Positions 26,092 through 35,516 are shown, counted from the first letter of the stretch. The stretch: 64,000 nt of DNA from Candidatus Cohnella colombiensis (GCA_029203125.1 CP119317.1:372001-436000), one strand, 5' to 3'. The notes: generated by a model not told the origin, from the sequence alone. Program-made: numbers and translations.

Positions 26092-28251
26092 TTAGAATGA
26101 TGTGCCTTGTTCTAATTCATACATAAAGTATACACGTTCAGCGATAATCGGTGCATTGTCTTTGGTTGTAAATTTCTTCAAGTCTCCATAACCGCGGCTG
26201 TCGTTATAATCAGCAAGGTAGTAGATCTCTGAACTACCATTGAAGAAGTAATGACCAACATCATTTGCAATCTTAGTCGTCTTGTTGTTGCTATATTTTG
26301 AAAGTGTGCCTGTGCTGGAGCTGCTGTAGAAATCAGTCATAAACAAGAGAACATCATTTTCTTCATAATAAGTCGAGTAGCCCAATCTTACATCCAATGC
26401 AATTCGAGTGCTCTTCCCGTCTACATATTGATAGAGTTCTGCTGAATTGTTGGATTCTTCCTTGTAATAGTACAGTCTTGATTTGTTCTCAATATATTGC
26501 ATTCTGGAAACATCTTCGTCGATGACTTTGCGATTGGAAAGCTTACCCTCTACTAAATCGTATACAACAAGCGATTTAGCGGATTTTTTGTACTCGATTG
26601 AGAACAATTGCTTGCCGTCTGATGAAAGTGCGATCGAATCTAGTTGTTCACCATCCTGAAGGTGTTCTGAACTTACTGCTTGCAAATTGGCTACATAAAG
26701 TGTTGGTGAAGATGTTGTCAGGTTGCGATATGCCTCATACACATCATCTGCATAAGAAATTTCCGAAAGCTTAAGCTTGTTCATCGTTGAACGATCATTC
26801 TTTTTGTAGAAAATCAGTTTGTTTTTCAAGTTGCTATACGTGCTGGATGAGGAGTAATAATCATTCGCGTAATCGTCCGTAATCTTCTTGCTTTCACCAT
26901 TATTGAATGCATACAGAGAGTAGGAAACATCAGAATAAGTTTGACCGCTCAAGTTTTGACGGAGCTGATCTCTCGAACGCTTCGCACTGTAATTGTCGTA
27001 CGCAGCATAGTATGCGTCGTAGTCGGTGTTAACAACGTCTTGGTAGTAGGTTTCTCCTGACCACCAGTCTGTATAAGGTGTGGATACGACCGTTTGGAAA
27101 TTTTCATAAGTAGGCTCTGTTAAAGCTGCATCAGCTACAGCAAAATCGTCCTCTACTAAGCTTGCAAGTTCCACTTCATTCTTAACAGCAACAGTGTAGT
27201 AGAAAGAATTATTGTCAATCTGCGACACTACAGAATAAACGCCATCGATTAGCTTCACTTTGTCCTTGTCGAGCGCTTTACTATATATTGTGGATAATCT
27301 TTCACCGTTTTTATCTTCGACATACTTCACATAATTGATATTGCCCGTTTTCAAGTCGACATTGAGCATATATGCGATATTGGAATCCATCTTGACTTTG
27401 TCATCGAGTTTATCCGTACGAACCATGTAAACACTAGATTCGTCGTCGTCGTTAGTCTTCGTGTAGATGATGAGAGATTGGTCTTCGGAATACCAATAGT
27501 TAGTTACTCGTGTATCGATGAGCAACTCATCTTTCAAATTGTGTAAGTAGAGCTTGTTACCATAAGTATTCTCTACTTCCTTGGAATAGATGATAGCTGT
27601 ACCTTTCTTGTTAATGCTGAAGGTGTTGTATCCAAATCTAATACCTGATGCAAGCTTCACACCTTGCTCATCATCCCAGCTAGATGCTTTTTTGTTCAAA
27701 TCACGGTAATACAACGTTGCGGCATAATCATCATTAATTTTTTTGATGAAAAACAGCTTGTCCTTCTTTTCATTAAGCTTGACGAAATTACCACTAGACA
27801 TCATCCAGCTTAAATCGCTGGAGATATTACTCCAATCACTGCTACTCATAAGTGAAGTGCTTAGCTCGATAGGTTTCTCTACTCCTGAAATTTGCATTTC
27901 GAGACTGTTGCGACCCATATAGATGAGTGGTGCGTCCTTCGATTGGAACATCGGGAGGATGAAGGCAATTACTACCCAGACGAGAAGTGCTGCACCGATC
28001 ACACCGCCGATAACAAATTTATATTTGCTAAAGATTGGGCCGATCGGTGGCAGTTGCTTCGGACTAGACTGTACTGGTGGCTGTGATGGCGGTTGCACAG
28101 GTTGTGCGGGTTGTGCGGGCAAAATAGGTGTAGCAGGCACAACTGTCGTTACAGGATCAACAGTCTGAACCACGCGCTCGATTTTTCCCCCGCAAGTTCC
28201 ACAGAAACTTACGTCACCTTCTACAACGGAATTACAATTTGGACAATTCAC
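26092..28251 (-). CDS. Zinc-ribbon, single-pass membrane protein with a large outer repeat domain
   Basis: About 719 residues. The N-terminus is a cytoplasmic zinc ribbon (Cys3, Cys6, Cys17, Cys20: CPNC ... CGTC). Then comes a Pro/Gln/Val-rich linker (about 31-72), one membrane helix (about 78-101), and about 600 residues outside the cell. The outer part has repeated units of the form LFFIKKINDDYAATLYYRDL and IIYSKEVENTYGNKLYLHNL, suggestive of a beta-propeller. A Tyr/Ser/Asp-rich insertion lies near residues 370-440. GTG 28251 is preferred because TGAGGAGG lies 8 nt upstream. It is 39 bp downstream of the vWA gene. I do not recognise a catalytic motif. Confidence 0.82.
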   Translation of the reverse strand: MNCPNCNSVVEGDVSFCGTCGGKIERVVQTVDPVTTVVPATPILPAQPAQPVQPPSQPPVQSSPKQLPPIGPIFSKYKFVIGGVIGAALLVWVVIAFILPMFQSKDAPLIYMGRNSLEMQISGVEKPIELSTSLMSSSDWSNISSDLSWMMSSGNFVKLNEKKDKLFFIKKINDDYAATLYYRDLNKKASSWDDEQGVKLASGIRFGYNTFSINKKGTAIIYSKEVENTYGNKLYLHNLKDELLIDTRVTNYWYSEDQSLIIYTKTNDDDESSVYMVRTDKLDDKVKMDSNIAYMLNVDLKTGNINYVKYVEDKNGERLSTIYSKALDKDKVKLIDGVYSVVSQIDNNSFYYTVAVKNEVELASLVEDDFAVADAALTEPTYENFQTVVSTPYTDWWSGETYYQDVVNTDYDAYYAAYDNYSAKRSRDQLRQNLSGQTYSDVSYSLYAFNNGESKKITDDYANDYYSSSSTYSNLKNKLIFYKKNDRSTMNKLKLSEISYADDVYEAYRNLTTSSPTLYVANLQAVSSEHLQDGEQLDSIALSSDGKQLFSIEYKKSAKSLVVYDLVEGKLSNRKVIDEDVSRMQYIENKSRLYYYKEESNNSAELYQYVDGKSTRIALDVRLGYSTYYEENDVLLFMTDFYSSSSTGTLSKYSNNKTTKIANDVGHYFFNGSSEIYYLADYNDSRGYGDLKKFTTKDNAPIIAERVYFMYELEQGTSF

Positions 28252-28290
28252 GTAATAAACCTCCTCATAATTGTTCATGCCTAAATCAAT

Positions 28291-30324
28291 CTATTTACAA
28301 GCTACAATTGTCGAATAAGTATCGTCGGTATAGCAAGTCTCAGAGGAATTGGACTCCTCTGTAGAATCAACTAGCCAGACGCCATTCTGCTTGACGATAT
28401 TGTAGGTGTAAGCTGTGCTCTTGAATCTTGTATCCGTAATTACGCCTTGCTTCGCAATGGTTCTCTTGAAATATTTTTTCAGCTGTAATTGATACAGACT
28501 CTCGGATACTTTCTTCGCATCTATCAAATGGTAGATAGGAACTCCGAAGGTCGTAACACTGCCTTTAGATTTTGCATCATTCAGTGCGACGAGCTGATCG
28601 TTAACAACTTTGTATACTGCTTTTTTCGATGTCGTGTCATAAGTCACATAGGGTACGAGATAAGAGATGTCACCAGAGCTCATGGACACAGACCAATTGA
28701 CTTGATAATTTTCCATGACACGCGCTACTGCAGGTTCATCGATCAAACGAGGTGTTACAGTTACCTCTTGTTTGGACGAATAGGCTTCATTCAGTAATTT
28801 AATTGAAGTAGAACGCGGTTGCTTCTGCGGGCTGTCAGAGCGATACTTGACGACATATTGCGCCTTCTTAGTCGTAAAGATCGATTGATAAAATTGTCCC
28901 AGCTTCTCTATATCCGAACCGATCGAAATATATTGGCCATTCGTTGCAACAGTAATCGCTTGAAGTTGGTCATCTTGATCTACACCGACTGCATAGATTG
29001 GAATCCCGAATTGCTTAGCAGTGTTAATAACGGTCTGTGGGCTTATAAAGTCTTGATTCTCATAGCCATCATTACTGCAATTTTCACCACCATCCGTGAA
29101 GATCACTATGTACTTGGAGCCGGACTCCCCATTATAGGCGGTGTTGTATACTGCTTGCTCAATGGCACGATATAGTGCAGTACATTGGCCAGCAGCGCTT
29201 AGTCGCTTAATCTGAGGAACAATAGCGCTCGTTTGATTCGTGAATTCGGATTGAACAATTTCAGAGGCTCCAGCGAAGCTCATAAATCCGATTCGATCAT
29301 TCTCTGTAATCGTAATTTGATCTAGGAATTGTAACGCTTCTTGTTGTACACGGGACAAAATTTGGTCCATGCTGCCACTGTCATCCATGACAAGATTAAT
29401 GCTCAATGATTCGTCAATATCGGACATTTTCGAGATTGACGAAATTTGCTGTGGTGCGTTATTCTCAGCTACTTGGAACAGACTATTGTCAGAAGGAATC
29501 GTCTCTACGAGCTTATCGAATGCATCATAGAGTGAGAAGTATACGTTCACTTCTGGGTATTGATCTGTGTTGTAGCTGATGTCTCCCATTCGTAACGACA
29601 ACGGCTGTGGTGCATCGTATTGGGATTCAGACTGTTTTCCCAATAGGGTCAATGATACTTGTCTAGGATCTTGCTGACCTGGGTTGCGATGGAACTGCAA
29701 AGAAGCGTATGAGACATTTAGAGCTTGGTTTCCTTTGTCATATTGAATGTCACTTACTGGCAACGTCACGCCGTCTTCGAGAATAGTGAAATCCTCAGCA
29801 GATAATTCGCCAACACTAGCTCCACCTACATCAATCAGGAGCTTAATAGTAGGGAAACTGGAGTTATCCACCTTCGTAATCGTGAGAGTATCGAGCGTTG
29901 TAGGTATATTGACTTCAGCCGAAGCCTGCTCAGAGGGTGAAGGTGTCACTTCACTCGATGGAGAAGGCGCAGCACTCAATTCTTCTTTCGGTGAGAAAAC
30001 ACCTAATAGCCACAATGAACTAATTACAACTACCGCTACACTAGCAAGACCAACAAGGAGTCCTTTTTTGCTACGTGGGGAAGAGGTTGGAGTAATTGGG
30101 GATTCAGGTGATATTTCAGCACTATTCGGAGGTAGGATCTCGGCTACAACTGTGGCTTCATTCTCGGGTTCGTTCGCCGGTTCTATCTCTAATGTCGTCG
30201 CCGGTGTCTCTTTAATGAGTTGTGTTGTATTCAGTTCAATGGGAGGAACCTCTTGAAGATGACCGCAGTTCGTGCAAAACGGGCTGTGATTCAAATTTTC
30301 TTTTCCGCAATTTGTGCAAAACAT
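28291..30324 (-). CDS. Zinc-ribbon, single-pass membrane protein with an extracellular vWA domain
   Basis: 677 residues. It opens with the same zinc ribbon spacing as its neighbour (Cys3, Cys6, Cys17, Cys20), followed by a Pro/Glu-rich linker, a membrane helix (about 88-110) and an outer region. The vWA domain begins near residue 307 with the MIDAS motif LVMDDSGSM (Asp314, Ser316, Ser318), then GQCTALYRAI and YIVIFTDGGENC. After it lies a roughly 200-residue domain with an NTF2/Ig-like look that ends in a Cys pair (ETCYTDDTY ... VACK). vWA domains bind proteins through a metal. AGGAGATA precedes the ATG. It is the first gene of a two-gene operon. Confidence 0.87.
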   Translation of the reverse strand: MFCTNCGKENLNHSPFCTNCGHLQEVPPIELNTTQLIKETPATTLEIEPANEPENEATVVAEILPPNSAEISPESPITPTSSPRSKKGLLVGLASVAVVVISSLWLLGVFSPKEELSAAPSPSSEVTPSPSEQASAEVNIPTTLDTLTITKVDNSSFPTIKLLIDVGGASVGELSAEDFTILEDGVTLPVSDIQYDKGNQALNVSYASLQFHRNPGQQDPRQVSLTLLGKQSESQYDAPQPLSLRMGDISYNTDQYPEVNVYFSLYDAFDKLVETIPSDNSLFQVAENNAPQQISSISKMSDIDESLSINLVMDDSGSMDQILSRVQQEALQFLDQITITENDRIGFMSFAGASEIVQSEFTNQTSAIVPQIKRLSAAGQCTALYRAIEQAVYNTAYNGESGSKYIVIFTDGGENCSNDGYENQDFISPQTVINTAKQFGIPIYAVGVDQDDQLQAITVATNGQYISIGSDIEKLGQFYQSIFTTKKAQYVVKYRSDSPQKQPRSTSIKLLNEAYSSKQEVTVTPRLIDEPAVARVMENYQVNWSVSMSSGDISYLVPYVTYDTTSKKAVYKVVNDQLVALNDAKSKGSVTTFGVPIYHLIDAKKVSESLYQLQLKKYFKRTIAKQGVITDTRFKSTAYTYNIVKQNGVWLVDSTEESNSSETCYTDDTYSTIVACK

Positions 30325-30554
30325 GGAAGTTATCTCCTATTTCCGTTGTGAATTGGTTATATTTAGCACCCTATTAATGATAATCGATAATATGACACCT
30401 ATCAACTAGATTCGACTTTTTACTACATTAAATTTGTGTAAATATACCTAGATTCAAAGCATCTAATGTGTCATTAGATGGAGAATGTGCCGTGATGGAC
30501 GAGGGTGAGGTGGAATAGAATAGGATGAAATATAGTGTGAAAGGAGGAATAATA

Positions 30555-31334
30555 ATGGCAAAATATAACAAACAACAATTTTATAATCTATTGCTACCGA
30601 CTGTGTTGCTGGTACGTAAAGAGGGTTCGAAGTTATTTCCTTCAGTTCGTCTCGCACAAAGCTGGCTAGAGACAGGCGGCGACATCCATGCGTGGAATAA
30701 CCTAGGCGGAATTAAAGTCGGTAGCGGGAAGACAAATAACTATTGGCACGGTCAATGGGCCAATAAAGCAACATGGGAAGTGGAAAGCGACGTTAAGGAA
30801 AATATTACTGCACAATTTCGAGCGTATGCCAGCATCTATGATTATTATAAGGACCAAGATATGTTGCTAGATCTTCCGCGTTACGAGCGTGTTAGATTGG
30901 CCACAACACCGCAGCAACAGGCAACAGCGTTGCGCTTATGTGGCTATGCGACGGACCCGCAATATGATGTGCAGATTGTTGCTATCATTCGTGGGGATCA
31001 GTTATTGAAGTATGATCAAGAAGTGGAAGAGCATCCACTGCCACCGTCGAACGACGAATCCTTCAGGAGTGTTGCAATTCATGTTAATGGTGTCCAAGTG
31101 GCTGAGGGACAACTAATCGATAATCGGACATGGGTGCCTGCAAGAGTCGTTAGTCAAGCGTTGGGTCTATCTGTAGCATGGAATGGAAATATGGTCTTCG
31201 TGGAGGGACATGAACTTCCTACTCTATTAAAGGGTGATATGGGGTTCGTTCCTATTCGTGAGCTGACGGCACTTCAGCCGAAAGCTAAGCTAGAATGGAA
31301 GCAAACCAATTATTCAGTGGAAATTACACTGTAG
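30555..31334 (+). CDS. Glucosaminidase-type peptidoglycan hydrolase with a copper-amine-oxidase-like domain
   Basis: 259 residues. Residues 1-150 match the flagellar/lysozyme-type endo-beta-N-acetylglucosaminidase family: FPSVRLAQSWLETGG holds the catalytic Glu, then AWNNLGGIKVG and FRAYASIYDYYKDQDMLL. A short linker is followed by a copper-amine-oxidase-N-like module (VAIHVNGVQV...NRTWVPARVVSQALGLSVAWNGN), common in Paenibacillaceae surface enzymes. There is no signal peptide, so export would need another route, as for phage endolysins. AAAGGAGG lies 6 nt before the ATG. No phage genes are nearby. Confidence 0.85.
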   Translation: MAKYNKQQFYNLLLPTVLLVRKEGSKLFPSVRLAQSWLETGGDIHAWNNLGGIKVGSGKTNNYWHGQWANKATWEVESDVKENITAQFRAYASIYDYYKDQDMLLDLPRYERVRLATTPQQQATALRLCGYATDPQYDVQIVAIIRGDQLLKYDQEVEEHPLPPSNDESFRSVAIHVNGVQVAEGQLIDNRTWVPARVVSQALGLSVAWNGNMVFVEGHELPTLLKGDMGFVPIRELTALQPKAKLEWKQTNYSVEITL

Positions 31335-31466
31335 TTTCATAATTAACGAACGTTCCTCCTCCTTTCCGATCATTGTACAGGTTACGTCTGCATATAGTAG
31401 TGACAGACAATTCGCGAATCTAGCCAAAGGTAGAAATGCTAGACGTAAGGAGGAGGCTTCTCTATA

Positions 31467-32270
31467 ATGTCGATCATTCAAAATTTTCCGAAGCAGCTAC
31501 TTGATGAACATATGAAGTGGCATCACGATAGACACAATGTGAATATCGAAAACCCACCTTCTGGCTATGGGTTGGAGTTTCTTCAATTCCATCGTAGATA
31601 TATTGCGAAAGTATTAAGATGGTATAGGCAACAAGGGTACGATGAAAGCTTAGTGACGCCATGGGCTGCTGTTCCAGAACCGATTAGACAGTCTGCTTGT
31701 TACAATCAGGCTGCGGAGGCACGGATATTGTATCAGCCTGAATCGTTTGCGAGTGCGGATGAACTAGGAAGATTCATAGAGGCCTCAGACATTCATGGGT
31801 GTATTCACCAGGAAGCGGCAAACCTATTCGGGCAACCAGACATTAACGATTTTGACGTCGCGCCTCGCAATACAATATTTTATAACATTCATGGGATGGT
31901 CGATCGGTGGTATCAAAACTGGGAAGGGCTAGGGAGATTTGATTCCGGATTGTCTTACTGGTGTGGAAATTTCACGGGAGCGGAGAATGAGGTGCTCTAT
32001 TATAGTCAGCAGGATGGGATCTGGTGGCTAGGACAGCAGCAACTAGCAGATGACATGCATCGTACGGAAGTGACTGCGCCTGATTGGGTTCTCGTAGGCG
32101 ACAGTACGGAAATAGGCACTCTCGATAATCGTAGACCCTTCCGCATCTGGGATATCGATGGAGATGGCCAGCTGGAGGTTGTGATGCTTCATCTAGGAGA
32201 TCGATTGTGGCGTGTAGGCAAAATAAAAGACGGTAGGCTGCAATGGCAGCCTACGCGTCTTGAAGGTTGA
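31467..32270 (+). CDS. Tyrosinase-like copper protein with a C-terminal FG-GAP/EF-hand-like segment
   Basis: 267 residues. Several type-3 copper-centre features are visible: HHDRH near the start, GLEFLQFHRRYIAKVLRWY for the FxxWHR motif (His42), IHGCIHQEAANLFG for HGxxHxxxG (His110, His114), and NTIFYNIHGMVDRWYQNW for the closing FYLHHxxVDRxW motif (His142). Tyrosinases oxidise phenols with a dinuclear copper. The C-terminal part (RIWDIDGDGQLEVVMLHLG) looks like an integrin FG-GAP calcium loop. AAGGAGGAGG precedes ATG 31467. It is very small for the family and has no signal peptide. It stands between a lytic enzyme and mscL. Confidence 0.72.
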   Translation: MSIIQNFPKQLLDEHMKWHHDRHNVNIENPPSGYGLEFLQFHRRYIAKVLRWYRQQGYDESLVTPWAAVPEPIRQSACYNQAAEARILYQPESFASADELGRFIEASDIHGCIHQEAANLFGQPDINDFDVAPRNTIFYNIHGMVDRWYQNWEGLGRFDSGLSYWCGNFTGAENEVLYYSQQDGIWWLGQQQLADDMHRTEVTAPDWVLVGDSTEIGTLDNRRPFRIWDIDGDGQLEVVMLHLGDRLWRVGKIKDGRLQWQPTRLEG

Positions 32271-32273
32271 GAT

Positions 32274-32762
32274 TTAATGTGCAGAAGCTGCCCCAGCTTC
32301 GGGAACCTCAGAGGTACAATGCCCGCAACGCGTTGCTGCGACTGGAATAACAGATAAGCAATACGGGCAATCGCGTGTTGTAGGGGCGGCTGCTGGCTCA
32401 TCTTTATTTTTCTTAGTCGTGAGCTTGTTCAAAATCTTGATTAACATAAATACGGCAAAAGCTACGATGATGAAGTCGATTAGGACGTTAATGAATTGTC
32501 CATAAGCGATAATAGCTGCGCCTTCTTCTCGAGCTTTATCCAAGGAGACACCGCTAAGATCTTTGGATGAATCCAAGTTGAGATAGAGATCTTTAAAGTT
32601 GACTCCACCTAGCAATTTACCAATCGGCGGCATAATAACATCGTTAACGAGCGATGTTACGATTTTGCCAAACGCAGCCCCGATAATGACCCCGACCGCT
32701 AAGTCTACAACATTACCACGCATGGCAAATGTTTTAAATTCACTTAACAAAGATTTAAACAT
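32274..32762 (-). CDS. mscL: Large-conductance mechanosensitive channel MscL with zinc-ribbon tail
   Basis: 162 residues. MscL opens under membrane tension to release solutes during osmotic downshock. The N-terminal part FKTFAMRGNVVDLAVGVIIGAAFGKIV is the TM1 signature and YGQFINVLIDFIIVAFAVFMLIK is TM2. The C-terminal extension carries a zinc ribbon, CPYCLSVIPVAATRCGHC, after a Lys-rich link, replacing the usual short charged helix. ATG 32762 is used because GGAGG lies 8 nt upstream; the TTG further up is ignored. It is divergent from the histidine kinase. Confidence 0.95.
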   Translation of the reverse strand: MFKSLLSEFKTFAMRGNVVDLAVGVIIGAAFGKIVTSLVNDVIMPPIGKLLGGVNFKDLYLNLDSSKDLSGVSLDKAREEGAAIIAYGQFINVLIDFIIVAFAVFMLIKILNKLTTKKNKDEPAAAPTTRDCPYCLSVIPVAATRCGHCTSEVPEAGAASAH

Positions 32763-32871
32763 AAAGATGTCCTCCAATATTAGATTGAATATAGGAAAGG
32801 GTTTCGCATCGAACAGTCAAATGGTAGTATTTGTAGTAGATCATAATGCGAATACTGCGAGGGAACTAACT

Positions 32872-34632
32872 ATGACTGGTACCGTAGCGACGATGCCTGC
32901 CTTTTTCCTACTCTTAGGCTTACTTATTAGTATACTAGCATCATATACGATGTTTAACTTTATTGGCAATCTCAAACGAACGGATGGGAACTTTCGGCAA
33001 TTTTGGCTATCGGGGGGCGCAACCGTATTTGGTATTGGTATTTGGGCTAAGCATTTCATTATATTGCTAGCACTTGAAAAAACATTATATTTAAATTGGA
33101 CGATGCTCGTTGCATTGGTATTTATGGTGTTTTTTGCATTGATGTCGTTTGTGACACTCACTTTGGAAAGCTTTTTGAAATATCGTTCATTGATAGGCAG
33201 CTTAATACTCGCTTTCGGAATCGCGTTTATGAGTTATTTTACGATATTTGGTCAACCGATCTCACAGCTGCAAATTAAACCTGTATTTGTTTTTTCATCG
33301 TTGATCATCATTTTTACTTTCACTTATGTGGCTTTTCTGATCTCTGAGGGTAAAGAGCAAAAGATGAAGTGGTTAGCTAGCTTTATTATGGGTATAGCGG
33401 TTGTGATCGTTCAGCTCTTAGTGAACAAGGGAATGGATATTGAGTTTGTACTAAATCACTTAGAGCCTGAAGAATTGAATCAAGACATTCAAATGCTCGC
33501 GCTTGTTGTGGGTATTGCAGCATTGCTCATTCTATTATCGACACTGTTCACCTGGTACATCGATAAGCGGTTAAATCAAACGGATGAGCGGTATCGTCTG
33601 TTAGTTGAAAACTCTCTTGACACGATTGCAATATTTAAAGGGGATCAATGGAAATATGTAAATAAAGCGGGTCTGACGATGTTTGAGGCAGAGTCAACCG
33701 AGCAGCTGATTGGGAAATCGATATATACCTTCATCCCTGAATCCAATCATCAGGAAGTTAAGGAGCGACTTTACAACCTCGTCTATGTGGGTGGCGGGAG
33801 ACCGCGGGAGCAAGATTGGCGTACGCTTCAAGGCAATATACTACATACGGAAATTGTCGAGACAATGACCACACTCAATAGTGAGCCTGCAATACAGGTC
33901 ATCATACGTGATATATCCGAACGTAAGAAGAATGAGGAGCTGCTGATTAATTCGGAGAAGCTGTATATCGCTGGGCAGTTGGCTGCAGGAATCGCGCATG
34001 AAATTCGCAATCCTTTAACATCACTCAAGGGCTTTCTTCAGTTGATTGCTTCCGGAAGGAATAACAATCATACCTACTATGATATTATGAATGCGGAGCT
34101 TGATCGGATTGGGAGCATCGTTAGTGAATTATTAATGCTGTCCAAGCCACAAGTATATGATTTAACTTTCCTGGATATGCGAATGCTTATGAGGGATACC
34201 GTGACACTACTTGAGGCTCAGGCAGTGTTGCACGATATTAAGATTGAGGCGCAATATAGTGCCGACCCGCTGTGGATATACGGAGTGGAAAATCAAGTGA
34301 AGCAAGTGTTTATTAATCTAATCAAAAATGCAATCGAAGCGATGATTGATGGAGGGAAAATTAAAATCCATCTGTTCCGAGAGCGCGATCAAGTGTCTGT
34401 CCAAATTCATGACGAAGGACCAGGCTTTGAGCATGAACAAATGGCTAAACTTGGACAACCCTTCTATACAACCAAAGAGAAGGGTACTGGATTGGGCTTG
34501 ATGGTGAGCTACAAAATTGTTGATAATCACCAAGGAAAAATTAACGTAAGTAGTGAGGTCGGTCGCGGGAGTCTATTTGAAATTAGGATTCCTTTCCGTT
34601 ATCCTGATAGCTTGGTCACTATGAGCAGTTGA
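32872..34632 (+). CDS. MHYT-like, PAS-containing sensor histidine kinase
   Basis: 586 residues. The N-terminal seven or so helices (about 1-235) contain GIGIWAKHFIILLAL, a degenerate copy of the MHYT helix motif (M-H-Y/F-T in other proteins). A PAS domain follows (ERYRLLVENSLDTIAIF to IIRDISERKKNEEL, about 248-370). The kinase core is intact: H-box GIAHEIRNPLTSLKGFLQL, N-box INLIKNAIEAM, G1 DEGPGF and G2 GTGLGLMVSYKIVDNHQG. It resembles sporulation-type kinases (KinB/KinE group) in the core. ATG 32872 has GAGGGA upstream; the longer frame overlaps mscL and is rejected. No response regulator is adjacent. Confidence 0.88.
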   Translation: MTGTVATMPAFFLLLGLLISILASYTMFNFIGNLKRTDGNFRQFWLSGGATVFGIGIWAKHFIILLALEKTLYLNWTMLVALVFMVFFALMSFVTLTLESFLKYRSLIGSLILAFGIAFMSYFTIFGQPISQLQIKPVFVFSSLIIIFTFTYVAFLISEGKEQKMKWLASFIMGIAVVIVQLLVNKGMDIEFVLNHLEPEELNQDIQMLALVVGIAALLILLSTLFTWYIDKRLNQTDERYRLLVENSLDTIAIFKGDQWKYVNKAGLTMFEAESTEQLIGKSIYTFIPESNHQEVKERLYNLVYVGGGRPREQDWRTLQGNILHTEIVETMTTLNSEPAIQVIIRDISERKKNEELLINSEKLYIAGQLAAGIAHEIRNPLTSLKGFLQLIASGRNNNHTYYDIMNAELDRIGSIVSELLMLSKPQVYDLTFLDMRMLMRDTVTLLEAQAVLHDIKIEAQYSADPLWIYGVENQVKQVFINLIKNAIEAMIDGGKIKIHLFRERDQVSVQIHDEGPGFEHEQMAKLGQPFYTTKEKGTGLGLMVSYKIVDNHQGKINVSSEVGRGSLFEIRIPFRYPDSLVTMSS

Positions 34633-35516
34633 TCGACCAGTAATCTAGCTTCGATTGGGGTCCTCCCAATCAGTTCACCATCACCACAGGCAAGGAAGGG
34701 TGCTGACGTCGTTATATTGACTTGTTGACCGGATAGCATCTTAACGTAGGGCTGCTTCACGTGTGTACCGGTTAATAACGTGGGGAATAGTCGGATGATT
34801 TGCCAAAGAGAACAACTATGTACAATGCATACATGTAATTGCCCGTCATCGGGACGGGCTTGAGGACAAATCTTTAATCCACCACCATATGAGGGTACAT
34901 TGGAAATCGCAGTTAACCAGCCTCGATTATATTGATGGGTTACTCCATCCAATGTGATCGTGACTGATGAAGGCTTGAAGCGAAAAAGAGCACGTATTAG
35001 CCCAATAATATAAGCGAAAGAACCGATCCGCAGTCGATTACACCACCGCTTATAATTTGATTCGTTGACGTCTGCAGCAACCATTGCATCGAGACCGATT
35101 GCGACAGCTGTAAGCGTAAGCTCGTCACCTCGATCAAGTTGAGAAGTGAGTAGTACGTCCGAGGGAAGAGCATGTCCGGTTAAGAGGATCTCTAGTGCTT
35201 TGATGGGGTCGTGTGGGATATGAAATGCTCGAGCGGTGTCATTGCCTGATCCGGTAGGAATAAGTCCTAGTGAAATGCCGCTCCCGACAAGGAGTGGCAA
35301 TAAGCTATGTATCGTGCCGTCTCCGCCGACGATTCCGATCGTGTTTACGTTCGAATGTTTCAGAAATGCTTTCGTGCGCTCGATGGCGTCGGTTGCACTT
35401 TCTGATGAAATTTTATCAAAGGAAATTTCTCGTTGCTTTAAAATGGACTCAACCTTATTCCATACTTTTCGACCGTGGCCGTTTCCTGATGCTTCATTAA
35501 CTACGAAAAGAATCAA
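34599..35516 (-). CDS. Diacylglycerol/sphingosine kinase-family lipid kinase
   Basis: 305 residues of the DagK/YegS-like family. It starts LFVVNEASGNGHGRKVW (NPxSG-like), then has the nucleotide loop GIVGGDGTIHSLLPLL and LGLIPTGSGNDTARAF, and GDGEL near the end. These kinases phosphorylate diacylglycerol or related lipids using ATP. The start is TTG 35516 with AGGGGG upstream. It converges with the histidine kinase and overlaps it by 34 bp. The lipid substrate cannot be read from sequence. Confidence 0.9.
   Translation of the reverse strand: MILFVVNEASGNGHGRKVWNKVESILKQREISFDKISSESATDAIERTKAFLKHSNVNTIGIVGGDGTIHSLLPLLVGSGISLGLIPTGSGNDTARAFHIPHDPIKALEILLTGHALPSDVLLTSQLDRGDELTLTAVAIGLDAMVAADVNESNYKRWCNRLRIGSFAYIIGLIRALFRFKPSSVTITLDGVTHQYNRGWLTAISNVPSYGGGLKICPQARPDDGQLHVCIVHSCSLWQIIRLFPTLLTGTHVKQPYVKMLSGQQVNITTSAPFLACGDGELIGRTPIEARLLVDQLLIVTKLSG

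Noticed and set aside
29747..30256. 169-residue plus-strand frame antisense to the vWA gene
   Set aside because: It is a shadow of the vWA protein's Ser/Pro/Glu-rich part and has no ribosome binding site.
26092..31334. Remnant prophage or mobile island
   Set aside because: The lytic enzyme is the only phage-like gene; there is no integrase, terminase or structural gene, and no direct repeats flank tRNA-Thr.
32599..32871. N-terminal extension of the histidine kinase frame
   Set aside because: It lies antisense over mscL and its promoter, and is rich in residues unlike a membrane sensor. A good ribosome binding site precedes ATG 32872.
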